Positions 35,266-48,164 of a DNA stretch of 64,000 bases are shown in pieces. Each line of letters begins with the position of its first letter. Within the stretch, counting starts at the first letter, position 1. Source of the stretch: Orientallactaga sibirica. Taxonomy: Eukaryota > Chordata > Mammalia > Rodentia > Dipodidae. The translations under genes and the position numbers were made by a program. The notes beneath the pieces were generated by a model. That model worked only from the letters and a program-made list of their open reading frames with translations. It was not told where the DNA came from and did no database searches. The stretch is taken from positions 10,882,501-10,946,500 of the forward strand of contig JAEOAD010000024.1 of NCBI GenBank assembly GCA_036365145.1. Reading direction: 5' to 3'.

Positions 35266-35425
35266 TTTTTTTTTTTTTTTTTTTTTTTTTGGTAGAATCT
35301 CATTCAGCCTAGGCAAACCAGAATTTCATTCTGCCATCTCAGGCTGGCCTCGAACTGACAGTGATCCTCCTACCACTGCTCTCGAGTGTTGGGGTTAAAG
35401 GGTGAGCTACCACACATGGCTTCTC
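35266..35425 (-). mobile_element. B1 SINE, antisense
   Basis: T-run 35266-35290, then antisense B1: gtagaatctcattcagcc, caggctggcctcgaactg, cagtgatcctcctacc, gagctaccacacatggc. Confidence 0.88.
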
Positions 35426-35435
35426 TATCTCTCTA

Positions 35436-35502
35436 TTTTTAAAATATTTTATGTATTGATTTGTAAGAGGGAGAGAGGAAGAAAGGGATGGAGAGAGGGA
35501 TA

Positions 35503-35555
<53 letters not shown>

Positions 35556-35692
35556 TGAGAACGAACCAGGACATCTTGCCTCTGCAAACAAACTCCAGGA
35601 TGTATGTGCCCTTTGCAGAGTACCAGGGAATGGAACCCAGGCATGCGGGATTTGCAAGTAAACAAGTTACCTGATGAGCCATCTCCTCAGCC
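35436..35692 (-). mobile_element. B2-like SINE with internal (AC)n
   Basis: The antisense SINE carries a 45-bp AC run (35504-35548) where the CT/GA tract normally lies. The remainder (caaactccaggatgtatgtg, gatgagccatctcctcagcc) matches the family. Confidence 0.82.
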
Positions 35693-35699
35693 TAATCAT

Positions 35700-36300
35700 C
35701 TCTTCTTTATGCAACCACCAGAGCAAGCAAAGAGAGATATTATTTTTTTCAGCAGACATTAATTTTGCATATCACAGGAATTTACATGAATAGAGTTATG
35801 CAGATCATGTCTCTTTGCAATCAGTTCAATTTTCCCAGCACATTTTCAAATTCCAGTTTTTCTTATTGATCATAAAATTCCCTTACATAAACATTTAAGT
35901 ATTTTAAAATAATTGGAGTTTTTGAGACCTTTACTATCTGGAATAAAGCTATTTATATATTGATTCTTGTCTATAATTTGTACAATGTTAACCATCAGAT
36001 TCTCAAATTTCGTTGCCACTGATATTTGGCAGAGCATTTTAGTCTGGAATATCATTGGCTGTTGTTTTATGCATGGAGAGTAAGTGGAATAATTGACAGT
36101 TTTCATTCTAAAAGGAGTTGACCCCAGGTAAGTCAGAGTTGTTGACTCTGTTCCTTTCATGTGTTCTGAAAACTATCACAAATGTTTTAGGCCTGGTTGT
36201 TCCATCACTCTACTAAGATCCATTTTGAAACATAGGTTCTTTCTTCACATTCAACTATTAGGAGGGAATGAGGGAGAAAATTTAGGAAAGAATGTGAAAA
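35700..36300. other. No gene seen
   Basis: The minus-strand 96-codon frame at 35870-36160 has no recognisable motif. Confidence 0.5.
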
Positions 36301-36319
36301 TAAACACTGTGCCTTTTGT

Positions 36320-36512
36320 TGTTGTTTTGTTTATTGTTTTTTTAATTTTTTCTTTTTTTCTTTTTCCATGGTAGGGTCTCACTCTAGCTCAGGCTGACCT
36401 GGAATTCACTATGTAGTTAGTCTCTGGGTGGCTTCAAACTCATAGTGATCCTCCTACATCTGCCTCCCAAGTGCTGGGATTAAAGGCATGTACAACCACA
36501 CCCTGGTCAACA
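36320..36512 (-). mobile_element. B1 SINE, antisense
   Basis: T-rich start, tagggtctcactctagctc, gacctggaattcactatg, agtgatcctcctacatctg, gctgggattaaaggcatg. A separate T-run follows at 36513-36537, on the side where this copy's tail should not be. Confidence 0.9.
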
Positions 36513-36654
36513 TTTTTTTTTTTTTTTTTTTTTTTTTAGCATCTCTTTATAATTTTGACAAATGCATCTGATATTTTTGAAAACTTATTCTGTGCAACAA
36601 CCTATGTCTGATAGACTTTTCCATAACCAATATATAAAACTACTAGTTTTTTTT

Positions 36655-36878
36655 TTTAAATGTAATTTTATTTATTTGAAAGTGACAGACACAGAAAGAA
36701 AGAGGCAGAGAGAGAGAGAATAGGCACATCAGGGCCTCCAGCCACTGCAAACGAACTCCAGATGCATGTGCCACCTTGTGCATCTGGCTTACGTGGGTAC
36801 TGGGGAATTGAGCCTTGAACCAGGGTCCTTAGGCTTCTTAGGCAAACGCTTAACCACTAAGCCATCTTTCCAGACCTA
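36655..36878 (-). mobile_element. B2-like SINE, antisense
   Basis: Tail ttttatttatttgaaag, body cgaactccagatgcatgtgc, cttgtgcatctggcttacg, and head aaccactaagccatctttcc. Confidence 0.9.
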
Positions 36879-36879
36879 T

Positions 36880-39010
36880 GAGGTTTTTTTGTTTTGTTTT
36901 GTTTTTTTGCCTTTAAGAGTTCACATTCTAACAGAATAGACACCTTAAATAACTGAAATACAATCATCATTTAATTATAGTTAGAAAGTTTCATTTAATG
37001 TCTGTGAGTTGGAATTTTAGTGAAACTAATTATTTTTGGAATTCCAAAAATATAGCCAAATTTCACTGACTGAATACACTAGATGTGTGCAGTGACTTGA
37101 ACACTAGAGCCTTGAGGAAAAATGAATTTAAAAAATTATCTCAGCATAATTTCCTCCTTCTTTAAATCGTGTATTTATAGAAAAATACTATTTTAATGAT
37201 GGCTGTATGGAATAATAAGAATTGAACTAACAACTACCTACATTATTAAAACTTGAAACAACTTTACAAGGGTTTTCCTGCACTTCAGTGAAAAAGCCAG
37301 TACCTTTTGCTCATAAATGAGCTCAGCAGCACTACAACACCAGCTTTTTAGACAAATTTCTCTAGATGACGGCATGAGGTCAAGTTCTCTGCACAACTTG
37401 AGCTCTATTAGGAAGAGTGAGAAGGGCAAGGAAGCAGCTGATAGAGGGGAAGTCTGAAATCTAGGAACTGCTCTATTCCTCACCACAATGTCTCACAAGA
37501 AAGCAGCTAGTATTTTATTAATCCCATTTGCGTTAACACTAGGAAAAAGTATACCCTACAGAAGAAATTAATATGTAAGATTAATTTTCAATGACTGGAA
37601 ATTCCAGGGAACAATTTTTTTACTATGTAATATATTATTTCAATCTTAGTAAATAAGGAGAAGAGAGTATACAGAAAGGAATGTTGTTGAAAATAGACTT
37701 TCACAGATTTCCCTGAATGCACCAAACAGTGTCTTTGTTCAATGATACCTGAATATCAGTTGTTCTAAGGACTTAGCACAGGTGGATCAGCAGATGGTAG
37801 CTGGAATTCCCAGGTTTAGCACTAACATGCCTTACTTCATCAAAACCAGGAAAAAGCAAAAAAAATATATATATACATATTTAAAGGAGAAGGCTAAGCA
37901 TCCATCAACTGTGATTATGGAGAGTAGTGAGCTAAAGTTTGCATTCTACCATGGTTAACTGGGGGAAATTAAGACATTAACTAAAGGCATTGATAAATAT
38001 TTCTATCAATTTGCTGAAAAAATGTTTTTAAAGCACAGACTCTAGCATAATTATTCAAAATAAACAGTAATTAACTGAACTAAATCAAGCAACACAAGGG
38101 TTTGCAAATTTACCCTGTGGTTTAACAGCTGTGCTTTGTGCTGTGAATTTATACTCATGGTTTTAGTTCTCAAGAGGTGGTAGAAAATTGAAGCACATCT
38201 TAGAATCATATTAAGTATGGATAAAACAACTAATTTAGTCATAAATCATCTGGCAAGGAAGGATTTACTGAAGAAATCATCACGAGCAAAGTTTAACAAG
38301 CTTTTACTGGCCATCTATTATATGCCAAAATGGATGTGTGTCATGGGGATATGGATTTAAATCAGGCATTTAGACTCCAAATAGAATGAAAAGAAAAAAA
38401 CATGATAAAACAGTGGATGAATTACTTACATCCAGGTATTTGTCATATTGTACCCAATCAAGCAGAATATCTCTTCAGAGCTATATTCAGGACAAGTTTG
38501 GTAAAAAGAAATTCCATGCACTTTTTCTGCCTTGACCATAAACTGATAATGCTTTATTCATAGTCAGAAAGGTTTGCTTCTGTGTCTGATATAGCTGAGG
38601 AATTTCCTTGTAATTGCTTTTCTTTTTCTGTCAATAACACTCTTTTCTAAAGTGTGCTGCAAAGTCCTTGTTGCTGTCACAGTAGATTTTAAAGAATATT
38701 TTACCTGTCATGTTCTGTCCTGTGCTAAATTCATAGATTCCTATTGACAAGCATACTGCTTGTCAATTTTAATCTGAAGATAGTGACCAAATTATCTCAA
38801 GTACAGAAGGGAAGCAAAAATTTTCTATAGAAAGCTTTAAGCACTAATTTAACTACCTATATATAGGCAGGTTTCTTCTTGGCATTTTTCTTATAATTTC
38901 AAATGTAAAGTTTTGATAATTTAAATAAAAGTAAATCTGAAAAGTAATGGGGTGTTTCTGGAAGGGGGCTTAAATTATTCATATGTATATATGGCAAATT
39001 CTAATGCAGC
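36880..39010. other. No gene seen in 2.1 kb
   Basis: This is the longest stretch in the middle of the window with no repeat I recognise. An 82-codon minus-strand frame (37238-37486) shows no motif. Any function would be non-coding and needs cross-species alignment. Confidence 0.45.
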
Positions 39011-39014
39011 TCCT

Positions 39015-39175
39015 CCTTTCTTTTTAAAAGGATGTAGTGTAGATGTGCTGATAGAGGAGAAAACATTGGGAGGCCTTCAGTGGAATAGGGGTGGGGAAGA
39101 AGGGCTATCCTGATAGGAATATGACCAACTTGTGATGTTCATATATTAAATTTCTCAATAAAAAATAATGATAAA
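39015..39175 (+). mobile_element. LINE-type 3' end fragment
   Basis: G-rich UTR-like text (aataggggtggggaagaagg) followed by tgatgttcatatattaaat and ctcaataaaaaataatg resembles the ends of the other L1 3' UTR copies. Short, family uncertain. Confidence 0.45.
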
Positions 39176-39219
39176 TCTTCAGTTTAATACAAAGAAAGAT
39201 ACAGCAAGGCTAGAATTAG

Positions 39220-39425
39220 GGCTGTAGAGATTGCTCAGCAGTTAAGGAAAATCCTACAGCATGGGTTACATTCTCTAGTACCCACATAAAGCCAGATACA
39301 GTCACACATACATCTGGGGTTCATGTGCAGCAGTTACAGATTATGACATGCCCATTTTCTCCCTCCCTCCCTCTCTGTCTGTCTCTCTCTCTCTCCTTTC
39401 AAATAAGTAAATACATAAAATATTT
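39220..39425 (+). mobile_element. B2-like SINE
   Basis: gggctgtagagattgctcagc, gccagatacagtcacacat, catctggggttcatgtgcagc, CT tract and AAATAAGTAAATAC tail. More diverged than most. Confidence 0.85.
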
Positions 39426-39685
39426 TTTACAAAAGATTACAATTTTAAATACACTGTGGGCAACGCAGAAACACACACAAATGTAGTGGATGCAAGTTCT
39501 ATTACTATAGTACCTTTAAGTATGAGTACTGTAAATGCAACACAAAACAGAAAATATCAGAGTGAAAAAAATCTGATTTATGTGTGTTTTTCTATAAGAA
39601 ACACATTTTAAATATAATGGAACAGTTTAAAATTAACTCAGGGAAAAACACAGCAGACCGATAGTTGATATACATAAAAATATTG

Positions 39686-39855
39686 GGCTGGGCATGATGG
39701 CACGCACCATAAATCCCAGCACTCAGGAGGAAGAGGTAGGAGGATCACTGTGAGTTCAAGGCCACCCTGAGACTACATAGTGAATTCCAGGTCAGCCTGA
39801 GCTAGAGTGAGACCCTACCTTAAAAAACTGAAGAAAAAAAAAAAAAAAAGAAAAG
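39686..39855 (+). mobile_element. B1 SINE
   Basis: ggctgggcatgatggcacg, aaatcccagcactcaggagg, gtgagttcaaggccaccctg, then poly(A). It is followed at 39856-39889 by (TTTTA)n. Confidence 0.93.
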
Positions 39856-39889
39856 TATTTTATTTTATTTTATTTTATTTTATTTTATT
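39856..39889. repeat. (TTTTA)n microsatellite
   Basis: About seven TATTT units directly after a B1 tail. Confidence 0.93.
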
Positions 39890-39899
39890 ATTAATACTA

Positions 39900-40250
39900 A
39901 ATATGCCAGACAGCTTCAGGTTTGCTGAGGTGAACTACCAGACCAGGTACAGTTATGGAGGAAGTTACAGATCCAGGGGAAGTTCCATATTGGCAGAGGC
40001 TGGCCCTGCTTTCAAAGGTCGAGACACAGAAAGAAAAGCCACAAGTCAGATCCCAAAAGCCACAGAACACACTTCAGGAACTCTAGGTGGAACTAGGCAC
40101 TTTGCATATCTTTAGATTATAATTTCAAACCCACCACCACAACTTAATATCTGCCCAGTGACACCTCCTCCAGCCACGGGGCTGCAGATCCAATCTTCAA
40201 ACTATTAAAATACTGAATATATTGGGGGATATCCACACTCAAACATGCAA
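39900..40250 (-). mobile_element. Possible LTR fragment, antisense
   Basis: cagcttcaggtttgctgagg, ggagg..acagatccagggg, cccagtgacacctcctccag and gggggatatccacactcaaa look like a rodent ERV LTR read antisense. Family not identified. Confidence 0.4.
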
Positions 40251-40407
40251 ATAAAAAATTGGCCAGATTTGAATTATATTATATTCAAATTATATTCAAA
40301 TCTATAGTTAAAGAAATGACTATTCAAACAAAATTAAATGTAATTGAAATCAGGAAAACAATAAAAAATTAACAGGCATTTTTTTGAAAATGTTAAATAG
40401 ATTGATG

Positions 40408-40972
40408 AAACACAAATACATTCTCATTGCAGGGACAAAACACCTAACCAGACTGCTTAGAGGATAAATGGGTTTATTTCAACTAACAGTTGTGAGAAGT
40501 AGTTTCTTCATAGTGGGAAAAGCATGGTACTAAAAGGTAGCTGAGACATCTTGTGACATCAATGGTGAAAAAACAGGAAGGGTGAACTAGTTCTGAACAT
40601 CCAGTGAACTAGACTAGCAAACCTCAAGGCTCATCCCTGCTGCACTTACCTTCGTGTTGCTCAAAAAGCACCCATCAGAATCAGTTTATGGGAGTAAGGA
40701 TGCATTTCAGGTTTATATAAACCAGGGGAAACAACATTAATAGCAGAAGATGCTGGCTTACTTCCATAATGAATAGCAGACAGGTTACAGCAAATGCCAA
40801 CAGTAAGATCTCAAAATTCTTCTGAATACAGCTAGTAGGGCTGGACTGTAAGATCCACCCCCACTGACATACCTCTTGCCCATTGAGGGCTCTGCTCATT
40901 GGAAACTCAACTCACAAGCTCAATCTTAAACAAAAACAACTTAGTGTATAGGACCATACATTCAAACCACAA
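40408..40972 (-). mobile_element. MaLR-like LTR, antisense
   Basis: cattgcagggacaaaacacc and aatgggtttatttcaactaac mark the antisense end of a MaLR-type LTR. The other edge is about tacattcaaaccacaaca, after which the internal-like sequence begins. Confidence 0.5.
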
Positions 40973-41690
40973 CATTCTGCCCCTGGCCCCCACAGATTCA
41001 TGACCATCTCACAAAGCAAACTGCATTTAGTTCACCTTCAAATATCCCTATATTCATTACCAATTTAAAATTATTCCAAAGTCCCACGTGTTATCTGAGA
41101 ACTAAAACAGTCTTTTAATTGTGAGTCCTGTAATATCAAAACACAAGTTACATATTTCTAACACATAATGGCACAGAATAAACATTCCATTGTGAAAGGA
41201 ATAACAAGGAGAGACTGTGCCAATGTAATTGATACTGAGCAGGTAAACATGGAACATCTGCAAGTCAAATCCAATATCCATAGCCAGTGAAAAATCTCTC
41301 TGAATTTGCATTCTGGTCACTCACCTGGCAGACATTTGTTCCACAATCCAGATACAACAAACCATGGTTTGTTTTTATAGCTTCATACAATAGCCTTCCT
41401 TGCTCTCCAAAGGGATTTCAACCCTTTTTACCCACTATCACATTACAGCAGTGATGTTCATATGCATACAATGGCCTTACTAGGTCTCCACAAAAGGGTT
41501 CCAACAACCCTATGTCAACTGTTGCATCTCAATAGTTCCAAAAATGGCTTTGCTGGGTCTCCATTAAAAAAAAAAAAGAAAAATAATAACTTTCTAAATC
41601 AGAAAACACTATATCCAGATGATGCTACTCATGAATTCAGACAAATATTTCAGGAAGCACTCCTGGAAGATTTCATATATCCAATCTAAA
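40973..41690 (-). mobile_element. MaLR-like internal region, antisense
   Basis: Plus-strand landmarks ttctgcccctggcccccac, gaccatctcacaaagcaaac, aattgtgagtcctgtaatatc, aaacacaagttacatatttc and aatggcacagaataaacatt follow the order of antisense MaLR internal sequence in rodents. No coding capacity. Confidence 0.5.
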
Positions 41691-41740
41691 TTCTTTGAAC
41701 CTCATTACTCACTATAAAGCCACAACAATAAAAAGCATAG

Positions 41741-41906
41741 TGGGATGGAAAGATGGCTTAGCAGTTGAGACACTTGCCTGTAAAGCCAAAAGACAAAGGT
41801 TTGATTCCCCAGGACCCACGTTAAGCCAGTTGCACAAGGTGGTGCATGAGTCTGGAGTTCATTTGCAGGCTGCAGGCCCTGGTGCACCCACCCATTCATC
41901 CTCTCT

Positions 41907-41956
<50 letters not shown>

Positions 41957-41979
41957 CTCTCTCTCTAATAAAAAATAAA
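41741..41979 (+). mobile_element. B2-like SINE with long (CT)n
   Basis: gggatggaaagatggcttag to the AAAATAAAAAATAAA tail, with a 60-bp CT tract at about 41900-41967. aaaaagcata/aataaagcata flanks suggest the target duplication. Confidence 0.9.
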
Positions 41980-42163
41980 AAATAAAGCATAATAATTCTC
42001 AACATTAATTCTGACAAAACAAAAAGACAAATAGATCAATGGAACCTAATGCAGAATTCTTAAGTCAGCCAATTAAATATGCAAACATTATTTCACCAGT
42101 CAAGGCAAACCAACACAAAATGGTGTTGCAACAAGAAAACTACTTTCAAAAAAATAAATAAAT

Positions 42164-42303
42164 GTCTGGAGAGATGGCTTAGTGGTTAAGGTGCTTACCT
42201 AAAAAGCCAAAAGACCTAGGTTCAAATCCTTAGGACCCAAGTGAGCCAGATTCACAACATGGAGTCCATTTGCAGCAGTAGCTAGGGGCTCTGGTACATG
42301 TAT

Positions 42304-42334
<31 letters not shown>

Positions 42335-42370
42335 GTCTATCTTTCTCAAATAAATAAATAAAAATTAAAA
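42164..42370 (+). mobile_element. B2-like SINE
   Basis: tctggagagatggcttagtgg, ttcaaatccttaggaccc, gagccagattcacaacatgg, CT tract and AAATAAATAAATAAAA tail. Confidence 0.9.
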
Positions 42371-42624
42371 AGTATAAAAATTAAAAATAAATAAATATAG
42401 ATATTTACTTTTTTGACAAAAATTAATAAAAGTGTGTCTTAGCCATAAGTATACCATGAAAACTGACTAAAGGATTCCAAAGTAACAGGGCAGAACATGT
42501 ATGTAGCTTTAGACTTTTGCCAAGAAATTATATGTACAATGTCAAAATGAAATGTCCATGAAAGAATAAAAAGATAAATTGTGCTCAAATAAATTCAGAG
42601 TCTATTCTGTAAAAAATCACTCAT

Positions 42625-42785
42625 GTCAGGCATGGTGGCAAACACCTATCTATAATCCCAGCACTTGGGAGGCAGAAGTATGAGGATCTCTGTGAGTTCA
42701 AGACCACCCTGAGACTACATAGTGAATTCAAGGTCAGCCTGGGCTAAAGCGAGACCCTACCTCAAAAAAACAAATCAAAAAAATC
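42625..42785 (+). mobile_element. B1 SINE
   Basis: tcaggcatggtggcaaacacc through gagaccctacctcaaaaaaac. aaaaaatcac/aaaaaatcat flanks. Confidence 0.93.
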
Positions 42786-43019
42786 ATAATTAAATGTAAA
42801 GACATCATAGATTGGGCAATCATTGGTTTAAAAACACATATCTAATAAGGCATCATTTCCAAAATATGTAAAGAAATCTTTCCTATAAAGAAACAAAATT
42901 AAATATGAAAATATTCATATACCATGAAATAAAATAATATGAGGGAAGATGATTAGCTCTAAAAAGGAAGAAAGGGAAATAAAAACAGAGGGGTAACAGA
43001 GAAAAAAATCAAAATATAT

Positions 43020-43135
43020 ATTTTTTTGAGGTCTGGTCTCATTCTAGCCTAGGCTTGCCTCGAACTTAAGTGATCCTCCTAACTTTACCTCCTGAATGCT
43101 GGTATAAAAGGTGTGTACCAGCATGTTCACAAACA
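43020..43135 (-). mobile_element. B1 SINE, antisense, truncated
   Basis: tttttttgaggtctggtctc, attctagcctaggcttgcc, tcgaacttaagtgatcctcc, cctgaatgctggtataaaag. Confidence 0.78.
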
Positions 43136-43149
43136 AATATTTATGTTTG

Positions 43150-43350
43150 TATTTGTGTTTGTAATAGGGTATGAGAGTGGAAAGATGACTGTTAGGGGAA
43201 GGAAAATGACCAGGAAGAAGTGGTAACACTGTACAAGGGAGGAGAGGGGCAAGTATGAGTATGCTACTATGTAATATGGAGGAAAATGTAATGAAACATG
43301 AAGCTACAGGGCTTCTTTTATATGCTAAGCAAAAATTAATAAAAACATTC
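43150..43350 (+). mobile_element. LINE-1 3' end, probable
   Basis: G-rich UTR-like stretch, gtatgctactatgtaatatgg, aaaatgtaatgaaacatgaag and taagcaaaaattaataaaaac at the end, as in rodent L1 3' termini. A B1 follows immediately. Confidence 0.45.
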
Positions 43351-43355
43351 ACAGT

Positions 43356-43496
43356 GAGCTGGGCATGGTGGCACAAGCATTAGGTAGGAAAAGGTAGGAA
43401 GATCGCTGTAAGTTCTAGGTCACCCTGATAGTACATAGTGAATTCCAGGTCAGGCTGCACTAAAGAGAGACCCCACTTTGAACTACCCCTGAAAAA
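43356..43496 (+). mobile_element. B1 SINE with internal deletion
   Basis: gagctgggcatggtggcac is followed directly by gcattaggtaggaaaagg, so the ctttaatcccagcact segment is deleted. The rest is intact up to the gagaccccactttg region. Confidence 0.85.
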
Positions 43497-43499
43497 CCA

Positions 43500-44790
43500 A
43501 TTCACTGTGTTATATATAGTTTCCACCAACAATTCAATGTTCCATAAAATGTAAAACTATAGAAGCTGTTTAAAAATAAGTTTTCAGAGTTAGGCAGGAA
43601 GAATGACTTTGTGGCACACAGGATTATATCACAATGAATCTATTCTGCATGATATTCAGATCACATAACACATTCACAAAATTTTGCAATCCGTAGGAAT
43701 GTACAACATGAAAATGGAAACCCATTATAATTTATAAATATCATTCCACAATACAGCATGATTTTTCATCAATTTTAATAAATGTATTGGCCCTATGCAG
43801 TGTTAATAATCTGTTATAATGAACAAGGAAGGGTATGTGGGGAACAAATTGCATTTTCTGCTTTATTGTTTTATGAATCTAAAATTGCTTTAAAAGGTAT
43901 ACTATATTGAAATTTTTTATACAAAACTAAGATAATAGGACTATATTTTGAATGCACAAAGTAAGAGTAAGTATTATCTTACACAATAAAATAAAAGTCA
44001 TGTGAAACCTCCGGGTGTGTTCATTGCCCTTTCTGTGATATTTACCTTGTTAGGTTTTGTGTTCTTTCAAAAGACTTTTTTCTCATTAAGCAAAAGGCCA
44101 AGTGGAATTCAATCCATATTTATTATTATTTTTAAAATTCTGTTCTGGAAAAAAATCCTTTGACCTGTTCTGCACAGGTGCCCTTTTAGATCTTTCCTCA
44201 CCCCCCCCCCTTTTTACTTGACTGAATATCCACATCTGTTCTGTCATCCAAGCTGAGAGCAGAAGGATTTAAGAGCTGGCAAACATTAGTCCCCTCTGTC
44301 TGTGTAGCATGTTCTAACAAGGGAAATAGCTCACTGTAGTAAAATGGGGGTGGTGGGAATCACAGAAGATTCTTAGATACCTTAAACACTGGCCAGAGGT
44401 CTTCTTACAATATCCACAGTAGTACATATAGATTCAACTTCTTCTGCCTATATATAAAAGGTCATATTAACTAGGATCCTCATTTGCAAAAAGAAGATAT
44501 TTTGAATTAGCATATTAATTATATTCAAAGACTTGCTTAAATACACCAGTAAGTTTCTAATAATGAAGTTAATTATAGAAACTTTCATTTGTGGAACTTC
44601 CAAATTTTCTCTCTAATATTAATAAAGAAGTAGTAGAAAAAAAATCATGTAAACTCTGTGTTATTTGAAGGCCACACAGCTTAGTAAAGGGTATTGACTT
44701 GGCAATCTGACAAAGGGCTTTCTAGAATTTGGAAAGCCACTAATGAGATCTGAGGTGCTGTAAAGGTCAATTAACATTTGAGATTCTTAT
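43500..44790. other. No gene seen
   Basis: A C-run lies at 44202-44211. Otherwise unrecognised AT-rich sequence. Confidence 0.5.
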
Positions 44791-44794
44791 CCGC

Positions 44795-44885
44795 CTCTCC
44801 TTTTCATCTACCAAATGAGACTGAGATTCCAGCTGATCTCCAAGATGACTCCAGCTCTGCTGTGTTCTAATGTCATCAGTCTAAT
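44795..44885 (+). mobile_element. Possible MIR-family fragment
   Basis: ctccttttcatctaccaaatg, then gatctccaagatgactccagctctg, resembles the 3' part of an ancient MIR-type SINE. Short and weak. Confidence 0.3.
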
Positions 44886-45352
44886 GCAGTGAATGGCTGT
44901 TTCAATAAGGTTCAACTCATCAAAATTAAAATAAATACTACTATACAAATAAATGGAATTAGGTTCCATTATTTATTTAACAAAAACATGAAATATAATC
45001 ATTTATATTCAAATGGTTTAAATGACCATTTATCTTAAATGATCTATCTCAAAACCACATTTATTTTCAAATTAGCATTAAAATATCAGCTCTCTTTTTT
45101 GATAAACTGAGCAATATGATGACTATCAGAAGGATTAATTTTAAAACCATCAATCCAATAAATGAAAAACAGGCTGCACAACCTGTATTAATTAATAACA
45201 GTGTCATATGCCCCACTTCATTCATTCGTAGCTCCTCTTATTTTGTAGACATGGCACAAGGGAAACTTGGTATGCTCAATACATTAAAGTCAGTGGAAAT
45301 CAGGCCTGGCTGACTCCAATAATCTACAAAGAACCTTCTTAATAACTCCATT

Positions 45353-45487
45353 CCCAGACTGGTGTGGTATCACATGCTGTTAATCCCAGCACTTGGGTTG
45401 CAGAGGTAGGAGGATCACTGTGAGTTCTGGGCCACCCTGAATTTCAGGTCAGCCTGGTCTACAGCAAGAACCTACCAAAAAAAAAAA

Positions 45488-45518
<31 letters not shown>
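45353..45518 (+). mobile_element. B1 SINE with 42-bp A-rich tail
   Basis: actggtgtggtatcacatgc, gttaatcccagcacttggg, gtgagttctgggccaccctg, then an almost pure A tail (45477-45518). Confidence 0.9.
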
Positions 45519-45519
<1 letters not shown>

Positions 45520-45520
<1 letters not shown>

Positions 45521-47770
45521 TAAACCAAAATAAAGAAAAACTTTGTTCCTAAGACCTCTCCCAGATTCACTGAGTCTGAATTTACCAATGTTGGAATACA
45601 AATATGTATATATTTCAAAGATATCTGATTATATATATATATATATATATCTGAAGTGCATGGTGAAGTATGCTAGGTAATAAGTAAAATTTAAAGACAC
45701 CCCAGTCTATTTATGATGCATATATGTTCTGTCTTATCTCATTGCACAGCACTACAAAAGTCCCTGATGTTTGTAACTGTTTTATTTACTCAAAGATAGT
45801 GGCTGCCTATGTTCCTTTACCATCATCATTTTAACAAGTACAGTGTAATTTCATTTTCTATGACTTTGTTGTCCTTGGTTCAAATATCTAAGATCAACTA
45901 CAAGGTAAAATCATTAAACTGAAAATTTCACAGAAACACATACACACACGCAAACACACACACATACACTTTTAGGTTGCAAACCATTTTAACACAGTAA
46001 TGGAATATCTCACTAGCAAACTGCTCTTTGACTATGAAAATCACCCATTGCACAGCATATACATACATGCTATACATGCCAAGCTGTTGCTCATAAAATA
46101 GGCATGACAGATGTTAGATCAGGTGCCACAGTCTAACTCTACTGTGTTCAAAAAACAGTTATCTGATGGAACAGTGAATGCAAAGCTCCATTGTACTGAT
46201 AAAATCAGCTTTGAAGTCCCAATTTGATTGTGTTTATGGAGTACGTGGGATCAGAAGTGGGGGTTTGTGTATGCAACAGAAGCACTATAAACCTGAGCTA
46301 AATAATCAACCCTCTACTGGAAGTTTAGGATGTAGTAGGAAGCAATAAAATGCTTTGTGAAAGTATTTTACAAGGAAAGCAGAAAAATTGCATGCTGACA
46401 TAGTGAAGAGCTATCATAAGAGTAGATGAAATTCAGAAAAAAGAGAGAAGAAATTCTTTAAAGTTTTGGGGTTACACCCATACATAAAAAGTTACAGTCA
46501 TGGTACATGACAGTTAAGACAGAAAAGGCATTAAGTTTATGTACAGAAATGTGGGTAAATAAATGGAATACATAGGAATATATATGTACTATATATGGAT
46601 AGGTATGCAGATGGTTCCATATTCCATGTTTATTAGACTCTTCTAGGATTATAAGACAATAACTCTAAAGATATTCTAATATTTTTGACACCTTGTGGAT
46701 TCAACATTTTCATAAAGACATAACAATAAGAGTGAACATATACAATTATTATAATATTGTAAATTCTAAATACTTTTGAGGGTATTAGTTCATCTAATAT
46801 TTTATAGCAATGTAGCAGCCTAAGAAAAATTATTTCCTTATTTGACAAGTAGTCATGAATTTAGGCAAATTTTTAATATTCCTAAATATTTACATATTAG
46901 AGCTTTCATATGAGTTCAGAGTATTAGGCCTATTATTCATTCAGGACAAAAATATGTCCTATTTTATTATTTTAATTTAGTTTGATATTTTATATTTTCA
47001 GAATGACCCCACAGCCAATATCATGTGCAGGTTCACATCATGAAATGATGTTGAAGCTCAGTGGTATTGATTCAATGTCTGGCTCAGTAGATGAATGGTT
47101 ATTGCTGAATAAGGACTAAGAAATGACTTTTTGTGGTTGTTACTACAATGCATACAACATGCAGTTCACTAGTCATCATGAAGGCTGGTGTATGAAATGG
47201 GCAGAGGATGAAAGAATATGGGTTGGCTTGCATCTGTCTGTTTTTAGGAAGATATGAGTCTGTGAAATTATCTGATTGGATCAGGGAATGAATCTAAGAA
47301 GTGAGCCAAGATGGCTTGGCTGTTATTTATAACACCTGTCAACACTTGGATAGGATTCAGAGAGTGCATCCATTAAGTGACCACAGTAACATTTATAGTT
47401 CCTAAAATGAATTCATAATGCAGAAAAAGGGAGAGTAATTGCAGACTAATTTTCATAATTAAATCATTTAGAGTTTTAAACAAAGCTATCATTCTGAATC
47501 TACCAGAAGAATCTTGATGCTAATATTGTTTACATTCCTGTACCTACTCTTTTCACATAGTTCACATTAATTTTACATTTAAGTTTTATGCTTACAGAAT
47601 AATATGTTGAACAGCTTTAATCATATTCCAATTTAGTCAGAGAAGGTTATGGGTTACATATCCATGGTTTGCTTTACCATTCTCAATTAAGCTATATTTG
47701 GAGGTTGATTATTATTGCCTTTGATGTTTTCAGATTCATAGGGCCTTTGTCTTTTTCTTGTGTCATTAAT
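45520..47770. other. No gene seen
   Basis: A (TA)n run lies at 45630-45650 and a CA-rich patch at about 45940-45967. The remainder is unrecognised. Confidence 0.5.
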
Positions 47771-47880
47771 TGTGTCAGGGACTGATTCAGACCCAGGCTG
47801 ACCTGGAACCCATTTCAGAACAGAAATCTCAACCTCCCAGCTGATAGGATTAAGGGTATAGAGCAAAACACACCCTTAGA
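47770..47880 (-). mobile_element. Old B1, antisense
   Basis: gacccaggctgacctggaacc, aatctcaacctcccagctg, ataggattaagggtatagagc. Strongly diverged. Confidence 0.5.
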
Positions 47881-48164
47881 AATTTTGGCTTTTTAATTTT
47901 ATCTGTTTGTTTCAATTCCCAAATTTGCATACTCTGTGCTGGTTTTTATGGAATTTGTATACTGCTCAGTTGAATTTATAATTTTGTCAGTAAATTGCTC
48001 TACCTAGCCTACTAGAATATTTGAATAGCAGGCAAACCCAACACCTAGGATTACTTCTGTGTTTGGATTGGCATAAAAGAGCTAAAAATGACAACTTAAA
48101 CTTCTACTCTGAAGGTACACAAAATTGGATTTTGAAGTCTAAGAGCACCACAAATAATTAGGAA

